NCBI GenBank assembly: GCA_009787945.1
Contig: WQSI01000054.1
Coordinates: 1-11,374 of the forward strand
Length of the DNA: 11,374 nt
Reading direction: 5' to 3'
Source: Defluviitaleaceae bacterium
GTDB taxonomy: Bacteria > Bacillota > Clostridia > Lachnospirales > WRAX01
Part shown: positions 5,364-11,374 of the stretch, piece by piece
How positions within the stretch are numbered: the stretch's first letter is position 1
Layout of the letters: the number at the start of each line of letters is the position of its first letter
Position numbers and translations under genes: made by a program
The notes under the pieces: generated by a model
What the model was told of the DNA's origin: nothing
What the model saw: only the letters and a program-made list of their open reading frames with translations
The model's database searches: none

Positions 5364-7988
5364 ATGTTTAAAAGTTTGAAGAGCAAAATCGCAGTGCCAA
5401 TCGCCGTAACCATAGTTTTCACAGTTGCAATAATTATCGCTTGGACATCGTACTCTACAAGCAACCTAACAGAAAGATATGCAGACGAGCGTCTGTCTGC
5501 TGCCGCAACAAGCGTTCAGGCATATTTAGAAACTTACAAGCACAGAGCGCAAGTAGCCGCTAACGTTATCAGCGACAACCAGCAACTTATTAGTGCTGTA
5601 AGTGGCGGCGGAAGAACTGCGGCATACAGGTATGTGTCCACCATGCAAAGCTTTTTTGATGTGAGTGCCGTGATTGTTGCAGATGCAAACGGTCATATCT
5701 TCGTTCATTCCTATAATGACGATAGCTTTGGTGATGATATAAGTTCTGAAGCCTCTATGGCGGCAGCTCTTCGTGGAGAACGCACAGCCTTATACACATC
5801 AACTGCTGAATTCCCCTTCGCTATCGCTGCCACATCACCTATAATGAACTACGGAGAAATAATTGGCGGTCTTGTTGTTATTTACAATATAGGCACCTAT
5901 GAATTTGTAGATACTTTAAAAACTATATTCGACGCGGACTTCACAGTTTTTGCAGAAGACTTATCTATAGCCACCACACTTATACACCCCGAAACAGGCA
6001 ACCGAACCTCAGGCACAAATGTAGCTTCTGCTGTGGCAGACCATGTTTTACGCGGCAATCAACCTCTCGCCTTGGAACTTAATATACTTGGTGTAATGCC
6101 TTTCAGAGCCTACTATGTTCCCCTGTTGGGCATTGGAAACACGCCAACAGGTATGCTTTTTGTGGGCATACCGCAAAACGAAACCAACGCAACAGCTTTC
6201 AATCAAATCTTAATCAGCTCCATAATCGGCGTTGTGGCTCTTGCCCTCGCTCTTGTTGTGATACTCATTGTAGTTAGCAGAATAACAACACCAATAACCA
6301 ATCTTAGGAATGCCGCCAGCCAAATTTCTGTCGGTAATTTGTCCATCAACCTAGAAACAAACAGAAACGACGAAATCGGGCAACTTGCCCAGAGTTTTGC
6401 TAGTGTGCAAAACACCATCAACGAATTAACGAATTATATTGGCGGGGCAAGCAAGGCTATCGCTGGTGGTGACTTGATAAAAACCAACAATTTCACCATG
6501 CCAGGGGATTATAGCAAAATTTTAGAAGGGATAGACGACATTGCAACAAGCCTGTCCCAATATCTTAACCAACTTTCTGCTGGTGTTGTTCTCTTTGATA
6601 CCCAAGGGCGTTTTAACTTTATCAACAACTTCCTTTTAAACAGAGGATACCAGTTATCCCTAATCGGCAGTACCATGAAAGACTCTTTACCGCCAGATTT
6701 GGCAGATTTCTTGGGAGGCAAGCTAAAGGAAGCCCTTTCAAGTGACAAAACCATAACCTATGACATAGAAATACCCCTTCCAGATGGCACAATAGCCCAT
6801 GCGACCCATTCAATGATACCAATTAAGGACAACAAAGGCAAAACTGTGTGTGTTATGAATCTGTCTTTTGATACCACAGTAGCAACCCTAGCCGCATTAA
6901 AAATGGAGAAAAACTCCAAATATCAACAGGCAGAAGCATCCCAAATTGCAAGAGCCTTGGAAGCGGGTCTGGCGAAAGGAAACCTGCAATTTGACTTTAC
7001 ACAAACTCCTTTTGATGAGGATACAGAAATATCTGCCATTGCTTACAAAAAAATTGCGGATACAATAAACACCAGTGTTGATTTTATTACAAGCTATATA
7101 TCCGAAATTAATGATGTTTTGAGTGAAATTGCCAAAGGCAACCTAAGAACCGCCATAAACCGCGAATATATGGGGGATTTTGTAAGCATAAAAGACAGCA
7201 TCAACAACATCACAACAACCCTTCACAAAACTATGAAAGATATTAGCCAAGCCAGCGAACAAGTATTTGAAGGAAGCAAGCAAATCTCCTTTGCCGCAAC
7301 AGACCTTGCTGCTGGCTCTATGGAACAGGCGAAAGCCGTTGACCAGTTAAATGCTACTATAGAAGTACTTAATGAACAAACCTTACAAAACACCAAATCT
7401 GCCGACCTTGCCAATGACCTTTCAGGCAAATCCACAGAAAACGCCCAAGTAGGTAACGAAGCCATGACTGAAATGGTGCAGGCAATGGAGCAGATTAGAG
7501 AAAGCTCATCCAGCATCAGCAAAATTGTCGAAACAATTCAGAATATTGCCTTCCAAACCAACCTACTTGCCCTTAACGCCAGCGTGGAAGCGGCTAGGGC
7601 GGGAGAACACGGAAAAGGTTTTGCCGTGGTTGCTGATGAAGTGCGAACCCTTGCAGGCCGCAGCCAAAACGCGGCAACAGAAACCACCTCCCTAATCCAA
7701 GACAGTATCGACCGCGTTGAAGTTGGTGCGTCTATCGCAGAAACAACCGCATCAAGCTTGGATGCCATTGTGCAATCTGTCGCAGAAGTGTTAGAGGTTA
7801 TCCAGGGCATTTCCGCCGCATCAAGGGAGCAAGTTGTGGCAATGGAGCAATTAAGCCAAGGTATTGACATGATTTCGAGGGTGGTTCAAACCAACTCTGC
7901 CGCATCGGAAGAAACCGCCTCGGCATCAGAAGAGCTAAACCAAATGGCTGAAATGCTGAAAAGCCAAGTTTCTTACTTCAAATTATAA
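5364..7988 (+). CDS. Methyl-accepting chemotaxis protein with Cache, HAMP and PAS domains (874 aa)
   Basis: Membrane chemoreceptor that signals to CheA/CheW. Domain order: membrane segment about 10-28; extracytoplasmic Cache-type sensor about 32-278, of the Cache_3/Cache_2 style (ending near PTGMLFVGIP); second membrane segment about 281-304; HAMP about 305-357; PAS-like domain about 400-505 (AGVVLFDTQGRFNFINN, then PLPDGT); a second HAMP-like linker about 525-625; and a coiled-coil signalling domain to the C-terminus. The signalling tip is canonical (QNIAFQTNLLALNASVEA, then ARAG, GFAVVADEVRTLAGRS; about 726-767). No CheR-docking pentapeptide is seen at the end (S-Q-V-S-Y-F-K-L). The start is ATG with AGGAGG 9 nt upstream, the stop TAA. 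It is monocistronic: its own promoter in front and a strong terminator behind. It diverges from the glycine reductase operon, so an amino-acid-like ligand is possible, but nothing in the sequence names the ligand. Confidence 0.95.
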   Translation: MFKSLKSKIAVPIAVTIVFTVAIIIAWTSYSTSNLTERYADERLSAAATSVQAYLETYKHRAQVAANVISDNQQLISAVSGGGRTAAYRYVSTMQSFFDVSAVIVADANGHIFVHSYNDDSFGDDISSEASMAAALRGERTALYTSTAEFPFAIAATSPIMNYGEIIGGLVVIYNIGTYEFVDTLKTIFDADFTVFAEDLSIATTLIHPETGNRTSGTNVASAVADHVLRGNQPLALELNILGVMPFRAYYVPLLGIGNTPTGMLFVGIPQNETNATAFNQILISSIIGVVALALALVVILIVVSRITTPITNLRNAASQISVGNLSINLETNRNDEIGQLAQSFASVQNTINELTNYIGGASKAIAGGDLIKTNNFTMPGDYSKILEGIDDIATSLSQYLNQLSAGVVLFDTQGRFNFINNFLLNRGYQLSLIGSTMKDSLPPDLADFLGGKLKEALSSDKTITYDIEIPLPDGTIAHATHSMIPIKDNKGKTVCVMNLSFDTTVATLAALKMEKNSKYQQAEASQIARALEAGLAKGNLQFDFTQTPFDEDTEISAIAYKKIADTINTSVDFITSYISEINDVLSEIAKGNLRTAINREYMGDFVSIKDSINNITTTLHKTMKDISQASEQVFEGSKQISFAATDLAAGSMEQAKAVDQLNATIEVLNEQTLQNTKSADLANDLSGKSTENAQVGNEAMTEMVQAMEQIRESSSSISKIVETIQNIAFQTNLLALNASVEAARAGEHGKGFAVVADEVRTLAGRSQNAATETTSLIQDSIDRVEVGASIAETTASSLDAIVQSVAEVLEVIQGISAASREQVVAMEQLSQGIDMISRVVQTNSAASEETASASEELNQMAEMLKSQVSYFKL

Positions 7989-8001
7989 TCAGGACATTAA
8001 A

Positions 8002-8043
8002 TACAAAAAGGCGTTAACGAAAGGGTCTGCGCCTTTTTGTATG
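8002..8043 (+). terminator. Intrinsic terminator after the chemoreceptor gene
   Basis: A perfect 13-bp inverted repeat, ATACAAAAAGGCG (8002-8014) and its complement (8031-8043), encloses a 16-nt loop. The right arm contains CGCC followed by TTTTT, so the GC part of the stem plus the T-run works as a rho-independent terminator 13 nt after the stop codon. Confidence 0.88.
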
Positions 8044-8100
8044 TAAATAAAGTGCATATTGGCAACACTTTGAATTTATGAACCAATATCAAAATAATAC

Positions 8101-8129
8101 TAGACTTTCTGCGGCGGCTGTGATATAAT
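8101..8129 (+). promoter_or_regulatory. Promoter of the tig-clpP-clpX operon (extended -10)
   Basis: TAGACT (8101-8106), a 17-nt spacer and a perfect TATAAT (8124-8129) preceded by TGA, which supplies the TG of an extended -10. The ribosome binding site AGGAGG lies at 8158-8163, 7 nt before the tig ATG. No inverted repeat of the CIRCE type is evident. Confidence 0.75.
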
Positions 8130-8170
8130 GGCAGGGAAAACAGAATTTTGAATAATCAGGAGGAACACCA

Positions 8171-9571
8171 ATGTCACAGTCAGTTTTGACACAAAAGGAA
8201 GAAAACCTTGTAAACATCAGCTTTGAGATAGCTGCGGAAGATTTTGAGAAGGCTTTGCAACAAGCTTATGACAGCAACAAGCACAAGATAAACTTGCCTG
8301 GCTTTCGCAGGGGGCGTGTGCTGCGCAAGATGATAGAAGCCCAGTATGGCAAAAACTTTTTTTATGAGGACGCTTTGGACGCTCTGTTTCCTGACCGATA
8401 TGAAGGTGCGCTGGACGAGCATGATATTGACCCCGTTTCACGCCCATCTATCACTAAGTTTGAGGTAAGCGACAGCGGCGTTGCAAGCCTTGTTGTTGAA
8501 ACTTGGACAAAACCCCATGGAAAAATTGATGATTGGAAGGGGATTGAATACCGCAAGCCAGTTATTGATGCTACTGACGCAGAAATACAAGCGGAGCTTG
8601 AGCGGGAACAAGACGCAAGCAGCCGCCTTGTAAATATTACCGACCGCCCTGCAAAAGATGGGGATAGAGTAACAATTGACTTTGAGGGCTTCCACGAAGG
8701 GGTTGCCTTTCATGGTGGCAAGGGCGAGGCTTTTGAGCTTACCCTTGGCAGCGGGCAGTTTATTGACACTTTTGAACAGCAAATTGAGGGTTATAATATT
8801 GGGGATGAGTTAGAAGTTAATGTAACTTTCCCAGAAGAATATCATGCGGAGCATTTGGCAGGCAAGCCCGCCATGTTTAAGGTAAAAGTTCTTGATATTC
8901 ACGAAAAGCAAGTGCCAGAATTAGATGACGATTTTGCCCAGGAAGTTTCCGAACATGACACTTTAGAGGAATATAGCCAGGAAATTAAGGAAAGAATTGA
9001 AGAGGGCAAGCGCAAAGCCACCGACCGCGAGGTTGAAGAACAGCTTGCTATGGGTCTTGGAGAGCGTGTGGAGGTTAACATCCCCCAGGCTATGCTTGAC
9101 ACGGAAATCGAACGCCAAATTACAGACTTTGCCCGTATAATTCAGCAACAAACAGGCATGGATTTGGAAGGGTATTTGCAAATGACTGGCATGGACCGCG
9201 CCACAATGCGCATTGCATATGAGGACCAAGCCCCGAAAAACGTCCGTAGCCGCCTTGGTGTTGAGGCTGTTATCCGCATGGAAAACATTCAGGTAACCGA
9301 GGAAGAAATTGATAAAGAAGTGGACATTGTTGCCCCTATGTACCGCCTTACAAAGCCCCAATTTATTGAAGCTGTGGGCAAAGGCGGCATGAAAAACATC
9401 GAAAACGATGTTAAGGCGCAAAAAGCCCTTGCTTTGGTGCGCGAACACGGCAAACCGATAACTGCCGAAGAAGCAGAAGCCAGAAAGGCAGAGGATATGC
9501 CAGCCGAAGAAGAAGTTGCCGAAGAAAAGCCAAAGAAAAGAGCGGGCAAGAAGAAAAAGGATGATGAATAG
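8171..9571 (+). CDS. tig: Trigger factor, ribosome-associated chaperone and prolyl isomerase (466 aa)
   Basis: Binds the ribosome exit tunnel and folds nascent chains. The N-terminal ribosome-binding domain carries N-L-P-G-F-R-R-G-R-V (41-50), the GFRxGxxP signature, but with Leu51 where Pro is usual. Residues about 160-245 form the FKBP-type isomerase domain (LGSGQFIDTFEQQIEGYNIG, then VTFPEEYHAEHLAGKPAMF). The helical C-terminal chaperone domain follows to about 430. The last 35 residues are a charged tail of Ala, Glu and Lys ending K-K-K-K-D-D-E, which makes the protein longer than the common 430 or so. The start is ATG with AGGAGG 7 nt upstream. It heads an operon with clpP and clpX, a common arrangement. 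Its TAG overlaps the ATG pair of the acetyltransferase remnant. Confidence 0.95.
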   Translation: MSQSVLTQKEENLVNISFEIAAEDFEKALQQAYDSNKHKINLPGFRRGRVLRKMIEAQYGKNFFYEDALDALFPDRYEGALDEHDIDPVSRPSITKFEVSDSGVASLVVETWTKPHGKIDDWKGIEYRKPVIDATDAEIQAELEREQDASSRLVNITDRPAKDGDRVTIDFEGFHEGVAFHGGKGEAFELTLGSGQFIDTFEQQIEGYNIGDELEVNVTFPEEYHAEHLAGKPAMFKVKVLDIHEKQVPELDDDFAQEVSEHDTLEEYSQEIKERIEEGKRKATDREVEEQLAMGLGERVEVNIPQAMLDTEIERQITDFARIIQQQTGMDLEGYLQMTGMDRATMRIAYEDQAPKNVRSRLGVEAVIRMENIQVTEEEIDKEVDIVAPMYRLTKPQFIEAVGKGGMKNIENDVKAQKALALVREHGKPITAEEAEARKAEDMPAEEEVAEEKPKKRAGKKKKDDE

Positions 9572-9957
9572 AAGCGTTTACGACCCAAAAGCCCGAACCC
9601 TTACAACCGAAAGGTTGACCTTGCGACCTTTTGACATGTCAGATGCACAGCGGATTTATGAAATGTGTAACAATTACAACATTTACAAAACAACTTTGTA
9701 TTTGCCATACCCCTACCCAATGGAAGCAGCCACAAGCTGGATACCAACCCACGAAGAAAACTTCAGATAAGCCCTTAAAGCCATAATCCGCTTTGCTTTT
9801 GACGAAAAGAGTGTGGGCAAGGTTTTTCTCTAACAATCCAGCTTCTGGCAGAATGATGGAGAAAGTTGGCATGACCAAAGAGGGCGTGCAGGTTAAGCAC
9901 ATCATAAAAGAAGGGGAATTTCAAGATTTAATTTTGTATGGGATTGTGAAGGAATAA
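9561..9957 (+). pseudogene. Decayed GNAT-family N-acetyltransferase
   Basis: Remnant of a RimJ/RimL-type GNAT acetyltransferase. The 5' part, from ATG 9561 or 9564 (overlapping the tig stop), reads L-T-T-E-R-L-T-L-R-P-F through EAATSWIPTHEENFR and stops at TAA 9768-9770. The frame resumes as K-A-I-I-R-F-A-F-D-E-K (to about 9813). A frameshift then moves it to +1, where V-W-A-R-F-F-S-N-N-P-A-S-G-R-M-M-E-K-V-G-M and E-F-Q-D-L-I-L-Y-G-I-V-K-E run to TAA 9955-9957. The central acetyl-CoA-binding region (R/Q-x-x-G-x-G/A), roughly 50 residues between the first two pieces, is missing. At least three lesions (deletion, stop, frameshift) make activity very unlikely. A short 69-residue product from the 5' part could still be translated by coupling to tig. 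Confidence 0.85.
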
Positions 9958-9985
9958 CAGTTCCCGAAGAAAAAAGGAGAATGGA

Positions 9986-10612
9986 ATGAACAATTTTGAC
10001 TTTTTAGGAATGACGCCCCAGTCAGCTCTTGTTCCTATGGTTGTGGAGCAAACCAACCGCGGCGAGCGCAGTTATGACATATATTCCCGTCTGTTAAAAG
10101 ACGGCATAATCTTTTTAGGGGAAGCGGTGACAGACCACACAGCAAATTTGATTGTCGCCCAGCTGCTGTTTTTGGCAGCAGAATATCCAGAAAGGGATAT
10201 TAGTTTTTACATCAACAGCCCTGGCGGCTCTATAACCGCAGGACTGGCAATTTATGACACTATGCAGTTTATTAAGCCTGATGTTTCCACCATTTGCGTG
10301 GGCATGGCGGCAAGCATGGGTGCGTTTTTGCTTGCTGGGGGCGAAAAGGGCAAAAGATATGCCCTGCCAAATTCTGAAATTATGATTCATCAGCCCTCTG
10401 GTGGCATTGGGCGCAGTCAAGCAAGCGACTTTGAGATTTATGCAAAGCGCATTTTACAAAACAAGCAAAGGTTAAACGAGCTTTTTGCTGAAATGACAGG
10501 GCAAACTGTGGAGCAAATCGAAAGGGATAGCGACCGTGACAATTTCATGTCAGCTGAGGACGCTAAAACCTATGGTTTGATTGATGAGATTATTACAAAG
10601 GCGCAGAAATAG
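9986..10612 (+). CDS. clpP: ATP-dependent Clp protease proteolytic subunit ClpP (208 aa)
   Basis: Serine peptidase forming the double-heptamer chamber that degrades proteins unfolded by ClpX or another Clp ATPase. The catalytic triad is visible: Ser110 in G-M-A-A-S-M-G-A-F, His135 in M-I-H-Q-P and Asp185 in D-R-D-N-F. Other signatures are the ALVPMVVEQTNRGERSYDIY N-terminus, FYINSPGGSITAGLAIYDTM and FIKPDVSTICVGMAASMGAF. One extra residue in the GGIGRSQA handle loop relative to E. coli explains the shifted Asp number. The length is normal. The start is ATG with AAGGAG 6 nt upstream. The gene sits between the acetyltransferase remnant and the clpX-like genes in one operon with tig. Confidence 0.97.
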   Translation: MNNFDFLGMTPQSALVPMVVEQTNRGERSYDIYSRLLKDGIIFLGEAVTDHTANLIVAQLLFLAAEYPERDISFYINSPGGSITAGLAIYDTMQFIKPDVSTICVGMAASMGAFLLAGGEKGKRYALPNSEIMIHQPSGGIGRSQASDFEIYAKRILQNKQRLNELFAEMTGQTVEQIERDSDRDNFMSAEDAKTYGLIDEIITKAQK

Positions 10613-10629
10613 GAAAAGGGGTGTTTTGG

Positions 10630-10827
10630 ATGCTTAAAAACGACACTGCAACTGTGAGTTGCAGTTTTTGCGGCAATGTCAGGGATGAACACCGACGTTT
10701 TGTGGCAGGACCTGGCGGTGTGTTCATTTGCAACAAATGTGTAGAAGATTGCACCGAAATTTTGGCTGACAATCCTGGTCTTGACACTCCAAAGGTTGAT
10801 GAGAATATTACAAAGACAGAAAAATAG
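10630..10827 (+). CDS. Stand-alone ClpX-type zinc-binding domain protein (65 aa)
   Basis: Small protein consisting of only the N-terminal zinc-binding domain of ClpX. The four zinc ligands are intact: Cys11-x2-Cys14 and Cys34-x2-Cys37, around R-R-F-V-A-G-P-G-G-V-F-I-C. A short acidic tail follows (residues 41-65) and ends at TAG; there is no AAA+ region. I chose ATG 10630, with AAGGGG 8 nt upstream; an in-frame GTG at 10621 lies inside that site. It lies between clpP (17 nt before) and clpX (21 nt after) and closely resembles the start of that clpX, so it arose by tandem partial duplication. In ClpX this domain dimerises and binds adaptors and some substrates. A free copy could compete for adaptors or form mixed dimers; that role is inference. 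Intact ligands and its own ribosome binding site argue against a mere fragment. Confidence 0.85.
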   Translation: MLKNDTATVSCSFCGNVRDEHRRFVAGPGGVFICNKCVEDCTEILADNPGLDTPKVDENITKTEK

Positions 10828-10975
10828 AGTAGCAACTAAGGAAAAGAGGTGGTTAAACTGTTTAAAAACGACGGGGGAAATGTAAATTGCAGTTTTTGCG
10901 GCAAAACCAGGGATAGATATAGGCGTTTTGTGGCAGGGCCTGGCGGCGTGTTCATTTGCAACGAATGTGTAGAAG
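10660..10975 (+). repeat. Tandem duplication of the ClpX zinc-finger coding segment
   Basis: Positions 10660-10747 and 10888-10975 (88 nt each, no gaps) differ at 12 bases by my count, about 86% identity. Similarity also extends upstream to the start codons (TTAAAAACGAC in both). Many of the differences are non-synonymous and cluster between the Cys pairs. The duplication is therefore fairly recent or kept similar by selection or gene conversion. Confidence 0.85.
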
Positions 10976-11374
10976 TTTGCATTGAAATTATGATGGACAA
11001 TTCTGCCATTAACGCGCCAGAGGACGAAGAGGGCATGATACCTCTTGAATTTTCGGACTTTAAGCTATACAAACCTAAGGATATTGTAGCGCATTTAGAT
11101 AAATATGTAATTGGGCAAGATGATGCCAAAAAGGCTTTGTCTGTGGCGGTTTATAACCATTATAAGCGCATTTCCAAGTCCATTGACATGCCTGAAGATG
11201 AAATTCCAGAGGTGGAGCTTGCTAAAAGCAATGTTCTGCTTCTTGGTCCAACAGGAACAGGCAAGACGTTTTTGGCGCAAACTCTGGCAAAAATGCTAGA
11301 CGTGCCCTTTGCAGTGGCTGACGCAACCTCCCTTACAGAGGCGGGTTATGTTGGTGAGGATGTGGAAAACATTC
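10849..11374 (+). CDS. clpX: Clp protease ATP-binding subunit ClpX, 5' part (runs off window)
   Basis: AAA+ unfoldase that recognises substrates and feeds them to ClpP. About 175 residues are visible. The zinc-binding domain has Cys14-x2-Cys17 and Cys37-x2-Cys40. The AAA+ part opens with K-P-K-D-I-V-A-H-L-D-K-Y-V-I-G-Q-D-D-A-K-K and carries the Walker A G-P-T-G-T-G-K-T (133-140), then ADATSLTEAGYVGEDVENI. The Walker B and sensor motifs lie beyond the window. The start is ambiguous. GTG 10849 has AAGGA 6 nt upstream. CTG 10858 aligns with the ATG of the neighbouring zinc-finger gene and has GAGGTG 6 nt upstream. I give GTG because CTG starts are rare. It is in the same operon as tig and clpP. 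Confidence 0.95.
   Translation, partial: MVKLFKNDGGNVNCSFCGKTRDRYRRFVAGPGGVFICNECVEVCIEIMMDNSAINAPEDEEGMIPLEFSDFKLYKPKDIVAHLDKYVIGQDDAKKALSVAVYNHYKRISKSIDMPEDEIPEVELAKSNVLLLGPTGTGKTFLAQTLAKMLDVPFAVADATSLTEAGYVGEDVENI

Noticed and set aside
8963..9448. 161-codon open frame on the minus strand opposite tig
   Set aside because: Antisense shadow of trigger factor with no ribosome binding site or family resemblance.
1..11374. UGA reassigned to Trp or Gly throughout the genome
   Set aside because: Long genes (chemoreceptor, tig, grdE, clpP) contain no in-frame UGA, tryptophan is coded by TGG, and the grdB UGA sits at the known Sec position. Sec recoding explains all cases better.
1..11374. CRISPR arrays, tRNA or rRNA genes, insertion sequences
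   Set aside because: I found no spaced direct repeats, tRNA cloverleaf, rRNA signature or transposase on either strand.

Overview
The window looks like a piece of chromosome from a low-to-moderate G+C anaerobic Bacillota (clostridial-type) bacterium. The reasons are glycine reductase (Stickland) genes, strong AGGAGG-type ribosome binding sites, sigma-A promoters, a tig-clpP-clpX block and secreted proteins with copper-amine-oxidase-type 'stalk' domains. The organism almost certainly decodes UGA as selenocysteine (Sec): grdB has the family's in-frame UGA followed by a good bacterial SECIS-like hairpin, and none of the ten genes whose ends can be seen stops at UGA.

Layout. (1) Positions 1-5198, minus strand, read from right to left: grdX, grdE, a small HicA/HicB-like fusion ORF that overlaps the end of grdE by one base, grdB (selenoprotein), then two tandem paralogues encoding exported proteins with an N-terminal stalk domain and a C-terminal CAP/SCP-like domain. 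Taken literally, both paralogues end at a UGA placed exactly where a CAP domain should run into its S-P-G-H-R loop. In the complete copy the frame continues through UGA-CCC-UGA into CAP-like sequence and stops at a TAG that abuts the next gene's ribosome binding site. I read both as candidate selenoproteins with a U-x-U motif; this is the most interesting item in the window. (2) Positions 5199-5363: a divergent promoter region. (3) Positions 5364-7988, plus strand: a large Cache-HAMP-PAS chemoreceptor ending in a strong intrinsic terminator. (4) Positions 8101-11374, plus strand: a proteostasis operon with tig (trigger factor), a decayed GNAT acetyltransferase, clpP, a 65-residue stand-alone copy of the ClpX zinc-binding domain, and clpX, which runs off the window.

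How they work together. GrdE and GrdB form the substrate-activating component B of glycine reductase. GrdA, GrdC, GrdD and the thioredoxin genes are not in this window and must lie elsewhere. The stalk-CAP genes lie downstream in the same direction and may share the transcript and the Sec machinery. The divergent chemoreceptor could sense a related nutrient, but its ligand cannot be read from sequence. Trigger factor folds nascent chains at the ribosome and ClpXP degrades proteins; the extra ClpX zinc-finger protein may adjust adaptor or substrate delivery.
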